From positions 27,747 through 91,746 of the forward strand of contig NZ_BAHE01000025.1 of assembly GCF_000298235.1 (NCBI RefSeq): a stretch of 64,000 bases of DNA, given 5' to 3'. Positions within the stretch are counted from its first letter, which is position 1, and every line of letters begins with the position of its first letter. The notes beneath the pieces are model-generated. The model searched no databases and had not been told where the DNA came from. It saw only the letters and a program-made list of their open reading frames with translations. The DNA comes from Gordonia namibiensis NBRC 108229 (GTDB taxonomy: Bacteria > Actinomycetota > Actinomycetes > Mycobacteriales > Mycobacteriaceae). This document shows, piece by piece, positions 1 through 10,016 of the stretch. Position numbers and translations under genes: made by a program.

Positions 1-1423
1 ATCGCTGCGCGATCAATGCGGCGGTGTCGGGTTCGCGCTGGGCGTTGACGATGCCCCAGGCGCGGTCGAGCCGGAGTTGTGCCTCCGCCGAGCGGCCGCG
101 AAGGATGGCGAGGTAGGCGAGGGTCGCATTGCGCAGCGGGGTCTCCCGCAGACTCTCGACAGTCGGCACGAGTGCCCCGGCCCCGACACAATCACCCGCC
201 GCGAGAAGGGAATCGACCGCGAGAGTGATCCGGGTGTCGCGTTCGAGTGTGTCCGGGGTGAGACGTCCGGCCTGGCGATAGAGGCGCGCGGCCTCGGCCC
301 AGGCACCCTCGGCGCCGCGCGTGCGGGCGAGTCCGGCCAGGTCGTCGGCCAGGTCCGCGTCCGGGGTCGGTGTGGCGGCGACCCGGTGATGGAGGCGACG
401 GGCCGGATCGGCGACCACCTCCGCGGCCCGGCGATGAGCCTCGCCGACGGCGGTCATGCCCATGATCTCGAGAACGGCCGCCCGGACGAGGGGTGTGGTC
501 AGCCGCGGCTGCGCCTCCGCAGGTGTCAGGGCTCCGTCGGCGGTGATCAGGGTGGTCCTGCGGGCATCGTCGATGGCCCGCAGCGGATCGTCGATGCCGG
601 CGAGTTCGATCGCGGTGGAGAGCGGCTCATTCGCGTCGAGGATCGCGAGGGCCTCGATGAGTGCACGTGCGGGAGTCCCCGGAGCAGAAAGTGCGGCCCG
701 GACCTCGTCGACCACGCGTCGGGGAGCGGGGAGGCGACCGCCGCTGCGCGCCCAGGTCCCGGCGGGCACCTCGTCGAGCAGTGCGACGATGTCGCGCGGG
801 TTCCCGCGCGTGTGGGCGAGCAGCTCGTCGCGCATCACCGGGTGCAACACGATCCCGCGCTGCGCGGCGATCTCGGGTGCTGCGTCCGGGCCGACACCGT
901 CCAGTCGTAACTCGTCGAATGTCCAGCCTGCCAACCGGATGCCCGGCCGCGCGGTCGTGACCACGATCAGGATGCGGCGCGACCGGTGCTCGCGGGTGAG
1001 CGTGATGAGAGCCCGGAGCGACTCCTCGTCCGCGGAGTCAGCGTCGTCGACCGCGATGAGCGTCGGCTGTTCGTCGGCGTCCGGGATCACCGCGAGGAGG
1101 CTTTCGGCGAGTCCGCCGGGATTCGTCGGCGTGGCGCCGGTGGTGTCCTGCGTCAGCTGCCGGATCAGCGCTCCCGGTGACCGCGACTGCCACGGGGACG
1201 CCTGCGCGACAAGCGTGTGCGCGTCGCCGGCTGTTCGGCGGTGGAGGTCGACCATCCGGTTCAGGAGCGTCGACTTGCCGATGCCGGGGTCGCCGGTCAC
1301 GACCAGGAGATCTGTTCCCGAGGTCCCGCGGAGACGTTCGGTGAGGACGTCGATCTCACGGTCGCGGCCGGCACACACGGTGGAGATGACCATGTGGGTG
1401 GTGTCCCGGCCGGCGACCGTCAT
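1..1423 (-). CDS. benR: LAL/LuxR-type ATPase regulator, probable benzoate regulator BenR (3' end cut by window)
   Basis: The minus frame stays open from an ATG at 1423 to the window edge (474 residues, C-terminus missing). Near the N-terminus are a Walker A motif (GDPGIGKST) and a Walker B-like stretch (LIAVDDADSADEE), followed by a helical TPR-like region, the layout of large LuxR (LAL) STAND-ATPase regulators. The HTH would lie beyond the window and is not seen. The start lies only 22 bp after the benC/D stop, so it is probably cotranscribed with benABCD. From memory, Corynebacterium glutamicum has a LuxR-type BenR next to benABCD, which supports the call. The assignment to benzoate control is inference from position. 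Confidence 0.75.
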   Translation of the reverse strand, partial: MTVAGRDTTHMVISTVCAGRDREIDVLTERLRGTSGTDLLVVTGDPGIGKSTLLNRMVDLHRRTAGDAHTLVAQASPWQSRSPGALIRQLTQDTTGATPTNPGGLAESLLAVIPDADEQPTLIAVDDADSADEESLRALITLTREHRSRRILIVVTTARPGIRLAGWTFDELRLDGVGPDAAPEIAAQRGIVLHPVMRDELLAHTRGNPRDIVALLDEVPAGTWARSGGRLPAPRRVVDEVRAALSAPGTPARALIEALAILDANEPLSTAIELAGIDDPLRAIDDARRTTLITADGALTPAEAQPRLTTPLVRAAVLEIMGMTAVGEAHRRAAEVVADPARRLHHRVAATPTPDADLADDLAGLARTRGAEGAWAEAARLYRQAGRLTPDTLERDTRITLAVDSLLAAGDCVGAGALVPTVESLRETPLRNATLAYLAILRGRSAEAQLRLDRAWGIVNAQREPDTAALIAQR

Positions 1424-1445
1424 CGTCCCATCCTAGGACCGGGTG

Positions 1446-4226
1446 CTACCCGGTATCGCCACCTGCGACGGGCAGCACCGTTCCGGTGATGTAGGACGCC
1501 TCGTCCGAGGCGAGGAAACAGATCGCCGCCGCCTGCTCGTCGAGGCTGCCGTATCGGTGCATCAGAGACGACGAGAGCGTCTGGTCGATGTGCGCCTGGA
1601 ACCACTGGGCCTCCACCTCGTTCCGCGGCTCGGGGGTACCGCGTGAGATACGCCGCGGGGGAGCCTCGGTGCCGCCCGGAGCGGCGGCCACCACCCGGAT
1701 TCCGTCATCGGCGTACTCCATGGCCAGCGACGCCGTCAGCGCGTTGACCGCACCTTTCGCGGCCGAATACGGGATGCGGTTGATCCCCCGGGTGGCCGCC
1801 GAGGAGACGTTGACGATGACCCCGCCACCGCGCGAGACCATCGAGGGCAGCGCCGCGCGGCAGGCGAACAGCGTCGTCATCAGTGAGCGGTCGATCTCCG
1901 CGCGGATCTGGGCGTCGGTGAACTCGACGAAGGGTTTGAAGTTGATGGCGCCGCCGACGTTGTTGATCAGCACGTCGACGCGACCGTACGACGAGACCGC
2001 GCGCCGGATCACCGACTCCGCTCCGTCGTAGCTCTCCAGGTCGGCGATCGCCGACACCGCACCGGGGCCGGTCGCGTCGAGATCGTGCGCGACCTCGTCG
2101 ACGAGCTCGGACCGGTCGGCCACGACGACCTTCCCACCCTCGGCGCTGATCCGACGTGCGACCTGTTCGCCGATGCCCTGTGCCGCACCGGTGATGACGA
2201 CGACCTTTCCGGCGAAGCGGCCGGGGGTGACGAAACGCGGACGACGGGCGGCCATCTCGTCCGACATCGCACGGCGCATGGTCTGCTTGGAGCGATCGGC
2301 GTGGGCCGAGATCAGGGCGCGGGCGCCGTCGTGATCGCCGGACTCGAAGGCGGTGACGATGTCGAGGTGGTCCTGGGCGCAGAGGGGATGGCACCAGGTC
2401 GCGTTGCGCAGGACCTCGCTCATCCGGCCCTTCACGCCGAGCGCCTTGTACGCCTCGAGCAGATGGTCGTTGCCGGTCAGGGTGAACAGATAGTCATGGA
2501 ACGCGGCATTCGTCTCGGTGTACTCGGCGGCGTCGACGAAGTGCTCGCCGTCCACATACGGCACCGCCGCATCGGCCAGGAGCCGATAGCCGGCGAGCTG
2601 TTGTGTGGTGAGACGTCCGAAGGTCAGCTCCAGTGCGCCGAGTTCGAGGGCGGCGCGCGCCTCGAACAGGGCGTCGGACTCGAAGATCGCCGGATGCTCC
2701 TCACCGATCTGGTAGCCCTGTGAACCGACGACGGTGGACGTCGCGGTTCCGGGTTCGGGCTCCTCGGACACCTGGGTCGGGGCTGGTGGCGCCGGTACCG
2801 GTTCGTGCAGCGGGGCCACGTCGCCGGGACGGAAGATCTCCTGGCCGGCGATGGCCCGGGCCGTCCCTGCGGGGCGCAATGATCCCGCGTCCGAATCGAG
2901 TGCCGCATCACCGATCTCGCTCGGCCACATATGCTGGCCGGCGATCCGGACGAGCGAGTCGTCCGGGGCCCGGGTGCCGGGGCGACCCGGCACGGCTGAG
3001 AGGTCGGCCGGCGGCAGGGTGATCTGCCCGGCGATCGCGCGGGCGTCCGGGGAGGCGATGATGCCCTCGTCCGCCGGAACGTCCGGTGCGGCAGACGAGA
3101 TCGGCGCGACCGTCGGTGCGTTCTCGCCCGGGGCAACGGATGTCGCTGCGAGGGCGAACTTCTCGTAGTAGAACCCTGTCGGTTCGATCCCGGCCTCCGC
3201 CACGTGCTTGCGCACCGCCTCGACCATCGGCGGCGGACCGCAGAGGTAGATCGCGACATCCCCGTCGAAGAGATGCCCGGGTTCGATGAGGCTCATGACG
3301 TAACCCTTGTTGACCGCCGTGCTCGCGGGGTCGGACACGCAGTGGTCCCAGGTGAATCCGGGCAGCTTCCCGGCGAAGTACTCGATCTCGTCGAGCGCGA
3401 CCAGGTCGGTGTCGGTGGAGACGCCGTAGATGAGGTGGACCTTGCGTCCGCTGTTGTCGGCGTGCAGCTTTCGCAGCATCGACAGGATCGGGGCCAACCC
3501 GGTGCCGCCGGCCAGCAGCAGCACCGGTCGGTTCGCCTCGCGGAGGAAGAACGATCCGTGGGGGCCGGTGAAGGAGATCGGTTCGCCACGTGTCGCGCGA
3601 TCGGTCAGATACGTCGACATCGCGCCACCGGGGGTCAACTTGATCAGGAAGACCAGGCGATCCTCGTGCGGCCCGTTGGCGAACGAGTAGGACCGGCTGA
3701 CCGGATCGCCGGATCCGTCGTCGGTGCCGGGGATCTCGATGTTGACGTACTGGCCGGGTAGGAAGGCCATCTCACCCCGGTTCTCGATCCGGATCTCCAG
3801 GCGCATCGTCGACTCGGAGAGACGTTCGAGTTCGACGACGGTGCCCGTGAACCGGGAGGCCTGGGTCTTGGCGATGTCTGACGTGGCCGGGACCTGCAGC
3901 ACCAGACCGGATTTCGGTTTCATACAACAGGGGAGAGCGAATCCCTGGGCCGACTCGTCGTCGGACAGCGCATCCTCGATGTAGATTCCGCCGTCGTAGT
4001 CGCCGGACTCGCAGAACGACTTACAGGTTCCGCACGCACCGTCACGGCAGTCCAGCGGGATGTTGATGCGCTGCCGGTACGACGCGTCGGCGACGGTCTG
4101 GTCCTCGCGGCAGGTGATGAACCGGGTGACCCCGTCCTCGAAGGACAGGGCGACCTGGTGCGTCGGTGTCCCGTCGTCTGCGTGGTCGGCGGTGGTGCCG
4201 ACGCCCTGATCGGTGGTGACAGTCAT
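1446..4226 (-). CDS. benC-benD: Fused benzoate dioxygenase reductase (BenC) - FCD domain - benzoate diol dehydrogenase (BenD)
   Basis: One 926-residue frame does the work of two genes. Residues 1-105 are a plant-type [2Fe-2S] ferredoxin (C60, C65, C68, C100). Residues 120-360 are a ferredoxin-NAD reductase (SRSYSFAN for flavin, GGTGLAP for NAD), so this half passes electrons from NADH to BenAB. Residues 361-510 are a Pro/Ala-rich linker with three IAGQ motifs (398, 428, 459). Residues about 515-650 resemble a GntR FCD effector domain and keep H577, H620 and H642. Residues 668-926 are an SDR (TGAAQGIG, Y820-x3-K824) matching BenD, which oxidises the benzoate cis-diol to catechol. ATG 4226 directly precedes the ferredoxin domain; a longer upstream reading would overlap benB. 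Confidence 0.85.
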   Translation of the reverse strand: MTVTTDQGVGTTADHADDGTPTHQVALSFEDGVTRFITCREDQTVADASYRQRINIPLDCRDGACGTCKSFCESGDYDGGIYIEDALSDDESAQGFALPCCMKPKSGLVLQVPATSDIAKTQASRFTGTVVELERLSESTMRLEIRIENRGEMAFLPGQYVNIEIPGTDDGSGDPVSRSYSFANGPHEDRLVFLIKLTPGGAMSTYLTDRATRGEPISFTGPHGSFFLREANRPVLLLAGGTGLAPILSMLRKLHADNSGRKVHLIYGVSTDTDLVALDEIEYFAGKLPGFTWDHCVSDPASTAVNKGYVMSLIEPGHLFDGDVAIYLCGPPPMVEAVRKHVAEAGIEPTGFYYEKFALAATSVAPGENAPTVAPISSAAPDVPADEGIIASPDARAIAGQITLPPADLSAVPGRPGTRAPDDSLVRIAGQHMWPSEIGDAALDSDAGSLRPAGTARAIAGQEIFRPGDVAPLHEPVPAPPAPTQVSEEPEPGTATSTVVGSQGYQIGEEHPAIFESDALFEARAALELGALELTFGRLTTQQLAGYRLLADAAVPYVDGEHFVDAAEYTETNAAFHDYLFTLTGNDHLLEAYKALGVKGRMSEVLRNATWCHPLCAQDHLDIVTAFESGDHDGARALISAHADRSKQTMRRAMSDEMAARRPRFVTPGRFAGKVVVITGAAQGIGEQVARRISAEGGKVVVADRSELVDEVAHDLDATGPGAVSAIADLESYDGAESVIRRAVSSYGRVDVLINNVGGAINFKPFVEFTDAQIRAEIDRSLMTTLFACRAALPSMVSRGGGVIVNVSSAATRGINRIPYSAAKGAVNALTASLAMEYADDGIRVVAAAPGGTEAPPRRISRGTPEPRNEVEAQWFQAHIDQTLSSSLMHRYGSLDEQAAAICFLASDEASYITGTVLPVAGGDTG

Positions 4227-4237
4227 GTCAACGCGTC

Positions 4238-4777
4238 CTAGAAGTGGTAGATGTCCACCACGTGGTGGATGTAGTCGTTCTTCAGCACGATCGTCTTGCG
4301 CCGGATCAACGGTTGATCGCCGGAGAAGTCGATGGTGTAGAAAGACGTGCCGTAGTACGGGTCGATCGTGTGGTACCGGAAATACATGGTGTGCCAATTG
4401 AACCGGACGTCGACGAGATCGCCGCGCCGGTCGATGACCTCGACGTTGCTGATGTTGTGACTGGTCCGCGGCTCGGGGAGCGAGGTCGCCGACGACCGTT
4501 CGGTCCGGATGCGGAACACGCGGTCCTCGAGCCCGCCCTTGTTGCCGTAATAGATCAGCGAGATCTCCCGCTGCGGATCCTCGGTCAGGCGGTCGTTGTC
4601 GTCCCACGACGGCATCCAGTAGACGACGTCGTCGGCGTAGCACTCGAGCCACTTCTCGAATTCACGATCGTCGAGATAGCGCGCCTCGCGGTAGAGGAAC
4701 TGCTCGATCATGTTCTGGGTGACCAGTTTTCCGCCGGCCTCGGTCCCGGTCGCGGCATTGGTCTCTGCGGTCGTCAT
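4238..4777 (-). CDS. benB: Benzoate 1,2-dioxygenase small (beta) subunit
   Basis: A 179-residue protein of the ring-hydroxylating dioxygenase beta-subunit family (SnoaL/NTF2-like fold). It has the family segment IEQFLYREARYLDDREFEKW near the N-terminus and a C-terminal RRKTIVLKND strand. Beta subunits hold the alpha3beta3 hexamer together and carry no metal. It sits 11 bp from both benA upstream and benC/D downstream on the same strand, so the operon context fixes the assignment. The length is normal for BenB. Confidence 0.93.
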   Translation of the reverse strand: MTTAETNAATGTEAGGKLVTQNMIEQFLYREARYLDDREFEKWLECYADDVVYWMPSWDDNDRLTEDPQREISLIYYGNKGGLEDRVFRIRTERSSATSLPEPRTSHNISNVEVIDRRGDLVDVRFNWHTMYFRYHTIDPYYGTSFYTIDFSGDQPLIRRKTIVLKNDYIHHVVDIYHF

Positions 4778-4788
4778 CGCGTTCCCCT

Positions 4789-6180
4789 TCAGTGGCTCTC
4801 GGCGGTTGCGGTGGTGGAGTGCTCTTCCGCGGCGGCCGCGGCGCGCATCGTCTCCAGCCAGTAGCCGTGCTGGACGGGGTAGAGACCCTCGTCCTCGTTC
4901 TTGACGCCGGCCGAGATGACCCCGGTCATACCCAGCGATTCGGCGACCTCGTCCGGTCCGGTCAGCCAGTGTTCGGCACCGCGGCTCATGTCGTTCCAGG
5001 GCGCGGCCTGCGCGCGGAAGGTGAGCTGGCAGGAGCGGAACTCCTCGAGGTCATCCGGCGTCGCCATACCCGAGGCGTTGAAGAAGTCCTCGTACTGGCG
5101 GATGCGGTGCGCGCGGGCGGAGTCGCTCTCCCCCTTGGGGGCGATGCAGTAGATGGTCACCTCGGTCTTGTCCGGCGCGATCGGCCGGAAGTGGCGGATC
5201 TGCGTCGAGAACTGGTCCATCAGATAGACATTCGGGTACAGGCACAGGTTGCGCGAACCCTTGACCATGAACTCGCCCTTGGCGTCGCCGTGGATCTTCT
5301 TGAGCTCGTCCATCTTGTCCCACAGCGGGCGGTCCTGCGGATTGGCGGCCCAGGTCCACAGGCAGAGGTGGCCGTTGGGGTACGACCAGTAGCCGCCGCC
5401 GGACTTGCCCCAGCCACCTGCGTCGAGTGCTTTGGTGTCGTTCTTCGACTCGCCGGTGCTGCGTCGCGAGGTGGTGGCCGCGTAGTTCCAGTGGGTCGCG
5501 GTGACGTGGTAACCGTCCGCGCCGTTCTCCGCCTGGACCTTCCAGTTGCCGTCGAAGGTGTAGGTCGACGCGCCGCGCAACACCTCGAGCCCTTCGGGCG
5601 ACTGGTCGACGAGCATGTCGATGACGAGCCGGGTGTCGCCGAGGTGATCCTCGAGCGACTGCACGTCGTCGTTGAGGCTGCCGAACAGGAAGCCCCGGTA
5701 ACTGTCGAAACGCGCCACCTTGGTCAGGTTGTGCGAACCGTTGACATCGAAGGTGTCGGGGTAGCCGGCCCCCTCGGGGTCCTTGACCTTCAGCAAGGTG
5801 CCGTCGTTGCGGAACGTCCAGCCGTGGAACGGGCAGGTTAGCGTCATCCGGTTGTCGGTCTTGCGACGGCAGATCATCGCACCGCGATGGGCGCATGCGT
5901 TGATGAGGCAGTGGAGCTCACCGCCCTTGTCGCGGGTGATGACCACGGGCTGCCGGCCGATGTAGGTGGTGAAGTAGTCGCCGGGGTTGGGCACCTGACT
6001 CTCGTGGGCCAGGTAGATCCAGTTGCCCTCGAAGATGTGCTTCATCTCGAGTTCGAAGATGTCCTCGTCGGTGAAGATACGGCGGTTGGCGCGGTAGACG
6101 CCGGCGGTCCGGTCCTCGACGACGGCGTCGTCGAGGACCGTGTTCACGTGGTTCAGGTGCTCCGAAACGGACGCGGTCAT
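4789..6180 (-). CDS. benA: Benzoate 1,2-dioxygenase large (alpha) subunit
   Basis: A 463-residue Rieske oxygenase alpha subunit that converts benzoate, O2 and NADH to the 1,2-cis-dihydrodiol. The Rieske [2Fe-2S] ligands are visible as C96-x-H98 and C116-x2-H119 (CAH...CPFH). The catalytic domain includes [13 protein letters not shown], which supplies the mononuclear-iron histidines. ATG 6180 is preceded by a good GGAGG ribosome site; a longer frame upstream to 6411 runs through the divergent promoter and is rejected. First gene of the ben operon, transcribed divergently from catR. Confidence 0.95.
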   Translation of the reverse strand: MTASVSEHLNHVNTVLDDAVVEDRTAGVYRANRRIFTDEDIFELEMKHIFEGNWIYLAHESQVPNPGDYFTTYIGRQPVVITRDKGGELHCLINACAHRGAMICRRKTDNRMTLTCPFHGWTFRNDGTLLKVKDPEGAGYPDTFDVNGSHNLTKVARFDSYRGFLFGSLNDDVQSLEDHLGDTRLVIDMLVDQSPEGLEVLRGASTYTFDGNWKVQAENGADGYHVTATHWNYAATTSRRSTGESKNDTKALDAGGWGKSGGGYWSYPNGHLCLWTWAANPQDRPLWDKMDELKKIHGDAKGEFMVKGSRNLCLYPNVYLMDQFSTQIRHFRPIAPDKTEVTIYCIAPKGESDSARAHRIRQYEDFFNASGMATPDDLEEFRSCQLTFRAQAAPWNDMSRGAEHWLTGPDEVAESLGMTGVISAGVKNEDEGLYPVQHGYWLETMRAAAAAEEHSTTATAESH

Positions 6181-6274
6181 GGTCGATAAACCTCCAGTGA
6201 TGGGCTGCTCACTGCACTCTGGCACCACGTGGCGGCGATCACACCAGGGCATTCGCCGGTCCTGACCTAGGTGC

Positions 6275-6291
6275 CCATTGATAAAGAATGG
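6275..6291. promoter_or_regulatory. Candidate LysR-type operator in the benA/catR divergent promoter
   Basis: A perfect inverted repeat CCATT-N7-AATGG lies in the 229-bp gap between the divergent benA and catR starts. The spacing resembles LysR-family sites, although it does not give the textbook T-N11-A. Binding by CatR is inferred from position only. Confidence 0.4.
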
Positions 6292-6409
6292 CGATGAATA
6301 GGGCCACCACAGGTCTTTGTCATGTATGTATCTCCGATCTACCGTGTGTAGGACGTGGTCCGGGTCACATCGGATCGCCGAGCGGATCCCGACGACAAAA
6401 GGCGAGGTC

Positions 6410-7357
6410 ATGGAGCTGAGGCACCTGCGCTACTTCGCAGCGGTCGCCGACACCTGCCATTTCGGTCAGGCTGCGGCAACCCTGCACGTGGCCCAGCCGG
6501 CGCTTTCCTATGCCATTCGCCAGCTCGAGGCCGAGCTCGACGTCACGCTCTTCATCCGCACCACCCGGCAGGTCTCGCTCACCCCCGCGGGGGAGTACCT
6601 GCGCGCCCAGGCCGAGCGCATCCTGGCCGGGGTCGACGAGGCGGTCGACGGGGTCCGGCGCATCGCCGCCGGACGCAGCGGCCTCGTCCGGCTCGGCCTG
6701 ACCGGCATCGCCGCGTTCTCGCACCTGCCCCGGATCGCCCGGGTGGTCAAGCGTGAACTCCCCGACGTGGACCTCCACATCCAGTCCGACATGCTGACCC
6801 CCGGTCAGTGCGACGCCCTGCGGGCCGGTGCGATCGACCTCGGACTCCTGCGTCCGCCGGCCATCGGTGACGACATCGAGACCCGGGTCATCGACCACGA
6901 GCCGCTCGTCCTCGCGGTGTCGGCGGATCACCGCCTCGCCGTCGAACCGGTGGTGTCGGCTGTCGACCTCCGCAACGAACCCTTCGTGATGTACGACAGC
7001 CGTGACTCGGCCGTCAACGACGCTGCGATGCGGACTTGTCGCGCAGCGGGTTTCGTTCCTCAACGCGCTCACCAGGCGACCGGGACGACGGTCCTGCTCG
7101 CCCTGGTGGCCGCCGGTCTGGGTGTGGCGGTTCTGCCGGCATCGGTGCGGGCCCTGCCGCTCGACGGACTCGTCGTCCGAGATCTCGTCGACGCCGACAC
7201 CGTCGAGGTCGCCCTCGCCTGGCGTCGCGGCGTCGACAACCCGGTCATCGCCGCAGTCGCCGACACCATCGCCGCAGCCTTCGAGACCACCGCCTTCGAG
7301 GCCACCGCCTTCGCACCCGCTGCTCAGCTCGGTGCCCGATTTGGAGATGAACGATGA
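6410..7357 (+). CDS. catR: LysR-type regulator of catechol genes
   Basis: A 315-residue LysR-type regulator with an N-terminal winged helix ([19 protein letters not shown], then [13 protein letters not shown]) and a periplasmic-binding-like effector domain. The CatR/BenM group responds to cis,cis-muconate. ATG 6410 gives the standard MELRHL start; the frame extends upstream without a better start. It is divergent from benA, and its TGA overlaps the catB ATG (ATGA), so regulator and pathway genes are on one transcript. Muconate as effector is inferred from context. Confidence 0.88.
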   Translation: MELRHLRYFAAVADTCHFGQAAATLHVAQPALSYAIRQLEAELDVTLFIRTTRQVSLTPAGEYLRAQAERILAGVDEAVDGVRRIAAGRSGLVRLGLTGIAAFSHLPRIARVVKRELPDVDLHIQSDMLTPGQCDALRAGAIDLGLLRPPAIGDDIETRVIDHEPLVLAVSADHRLAVEPVVSAVDLRNEPFVMYDSRDSAVNDAAMRTCRAAGFVPQRAHQATGTTVLLALVAAGLGVAVLPASVRALPLDGLVVRDLVDADTVEVALAWRRGVDNPVIAAVADTIAAAFETTAFEATAFAPAAQLGARFGDER

Positions 7358-8460
7358 AGATCACTCGCGTGGAAGCGATTCCATTCGCGATCCCGTACGT
7401 GAAACCCCTGAGGTTCGCCTCGGGTGAGGTCCACGAGGCCAACCACGTCTTGGTGCGGGTACACACCGACACCGGCGTGGTCGGCGTCGCCGAGGCCCCG
7501 CCGCGCCCCTTCACCTACGGCGAGACCCAGGCCGGGATCATCACCGTCATCGACACGATCTTCGCACCTGCGATCGTCGGGCTGTCCCTTCTCGAACGAG
7601 AGGTGGTTGCGTCCCGGATGGCGCGGACCGTCGGAAACCCGGCAGCCAAATCCGCGGTGGACATGGCGATCTGGGACGCGCTCGGCAAGTCCCTCGGCCT
7701 CCCCGTGGGCGACCTGCTCGGCGGTTTCACCGACCGGATGCGCGTCAGCCACATGCTCGGTTTCGCCGAGCCGGTCAAGATGGTCGCCGAGGCCGAGAAG
7801 ATGGTCGACACCTACGGCATCCGCACCTTCAAGGTGAAGGTCGGCCGCCATCCGGTCACCCTCGACACCGCCGTCGTACGCGCACTGCGCGAGCGGTTCG
7901 GCGACGAGATCGAACTCTACGTCGACGGCAACCGCGGCTGGACCGCCGCGGAGTCCGCGCGTGCCATGAAAGAGATGTCGGACCTCGACCTCCTGTTCGC
8001 CGAAGAGCTTTGCGACGCAGCCGATGTCATGGGTCGCCGATGGCTCGTCGAGCAGCTCGACGTTCCGTTCATCGCCGACGAGTCGGTGCCGACGCCGGCC
8101 GACGTGACCCGCGAGATCCTAGGTCGGTCGGCCACCGCGATCAGCATCAAGACCGCGCGCACCGGCTTCACCACCTCGCGTCGGACCCACCACCTCGCCG
8201 AGGGGCTCGGCATCCCGGTGGTCATGGGCAACCAGATCGACGGCCAGGTCGGCACCGCGTGCGCGCTCGCGTTCGGCAGTGCCTTCGAACTGACCTCGCG
8301 CTATGCGGGCGAGCTGTCGAACTTCCTCGACATGAGCGACGACCTGCTCACCGAACCCCTGCAGATCCGCGACGGCCATCTCCACCGGTCGACCGCGCCG
8401 GGCATCGGCTTCGAGATCGATCCGGACAAGCTCGAGCACTTCCGCACCGACAACAACTGA
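7354..8460 (+). CDS. catB: Muconate cycloisomerase
   Basis: A 368-residue enolase-superfamily enzyme that lactonises cis,cis-muconate to muconolactone. The catalytic K-x-K is K160/K162 (TFKVKVG). Metal ligands are in VDGNRGW (D191), EELCD (about E217) and IADES. N-terminal capping domain ([14 protein letters not shown]) and barrel are complete, with normal length. It starts inside the catR stop codon and precedes catA by 75 bp. Confidence 0.94.
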   Translation: MKITRVEAIPFAIPYVKPLRFASGEVHEANHVLVRVHTDTGVVGVAEAPPRPFTYGETQAGIITVIDTIFAPAIVGLSLLEREVVASRMARTVGNPAAKSAVDMAIWDALGKSLGLPVGDLLGGFTDRMRVSHMLGFAEPVKMVAEAEKMVDTYGIRTFKVKVGRHPVTLDTAVVRALRERFGDEIELYVDGNRGWTAAESARAMKEMSDLDLLFAEELCDAADVMGRRWLVEQLDVPFIADESVPTPADVTREILGRSATAISIKTARTGFTTSRRTHHLAEGLGIPVVMGNQIDGQVGTACALAFGSAFELTSRYAGELSNFLDMSDDLLTEPLQIRDGHLHRSTAPGIGFEIDPDKLEHFRTDNN

Positions 8461-8469
8461 ACAACCTGA

Positions 8470-9401
<932 letters not shown>

Positions 9402-9402
<1 letters not shown>

Positions 9403-9683
9403 TGCTGTTCCACGTTCGGATGGACGTCAACATCCCCGACGACCTCGACCCGGACGTCCGGGCCGAGACAGTGGCCCGGGAGAAGGCGTACTCCCAGGAC
9501 CTGCAGCGTTCCGGCAAGTGGCCGCACATCTGGCGGATCGTCGGCGAGTACTCCAATTACTCGATCTTCGACGTCGAATCCAACGACGAGCTGCACACGC
9601 TTCTGTCCGGGCTGCCGCTGTTCCCGTATATGGACATCAAGGTCACGCCGCTCGCGAAGCATCCGTCGGACATCAACGCCTGA
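9402..9683 (+). CDS. catC: Muconolactone delta-isomerase
   Basis: A 93-residue small ferredoxin-like-fold isomerase that converts muconolactone to 3-oxoadipate enol-lactone. Recognisable by the MLFHVRMDVNIP start, GKWPHIWRIVGEYSNYSIFDV and the C-terminal PLFPYMDIKVTPLAKHPS. It is translationally coupled to catA (TGATG overlap) and ends the cat operon. Repeat DNA begins directly at its stop codon. Confidence 0.95.
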
Positions 9684-10016
9684 CCTCGATACGGCCCTCG
9701 GGTAGCCCCTCGGGCCTACTCGGCCAGCGGTAGGGAGACCTCCGCTGGCCGAGTGCTTTGTCTGGTCGTTGAGTAGGCGACGAGCGCAGCCGAGGGCCGT
9801 CCTGCTCGTTGAGTAGGCGACGAGCGCAGCCGAAGGCCCTCCTGCTCGTTGAGTGGGCGACGAGCGCAGCGAGGAGCCGTATCGAAACGACGCCCCGCTG
9901 CCGAGGGGCCCTCCTGCTCGTTGAGTAGGTGACGAGCGCAGCCGAGGGCCCTCCTGCATGCTCGTTGAGTAGGTGACGAGCGCAGCGAGGAGCCGTATCG
10001 AAACGACGCCCCGCTG
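9684..10016. repeat. Cluster of dispersed GC-rich repeats in the catC / phosphoesterase convergent gap
   Basis: No gene is seen here. Five copies of a unit beginning GTTGAGTAGGCGACGAGCGC start at 9768, 9808, 9848, 9920 and 9964. The third and fifth continue into GAGGAGCCGTATCGAAACGA. The array runs up to the stop codon of the convergent phosphoesterase gene. Related sequence occurs at about 23.4, 28.7, 55.3, 58.3 and 63.98 kb. Confidence 0.9.
9718..9754 (+). terminator. Strong hairpin after catC, likely transcription terminator
   Basis: A perfect 13-bp stem (ACTCGGCCAGCGG pairing with CCGCTGGCCGAGT) with an 11-nt loop begins 34 bp after the catC stop and is followed by TGCTTTGTCT. It has no long U tract, as is usual for high-GC terminators. 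It belongs to a dispersed repeat that recurs after the crotonase gene ending at 28853. Confidence 0.6.

Noticed and set aside
77..1436. Long plus-strand frames over the first 1.4 kb
   Set aside because: They are antisense shadows of the minus-strand LAL regulator, whose Walker A motif and coupling to the ben operon are convincing.
4227..4652. N-terminal extension of the BenC/BenD frame
   Set aside because: It would overlap most of benB; the ferredoxin domain starts right after ATG 4226.
9768..10016. Possible CRISPR array in the repeats after catC
   Set aside because: Units are spaced 40, 40, 72 and 44 bp with repeat-like spacers, and the same sequence is dispersed elsewhere; no cas genes are present.
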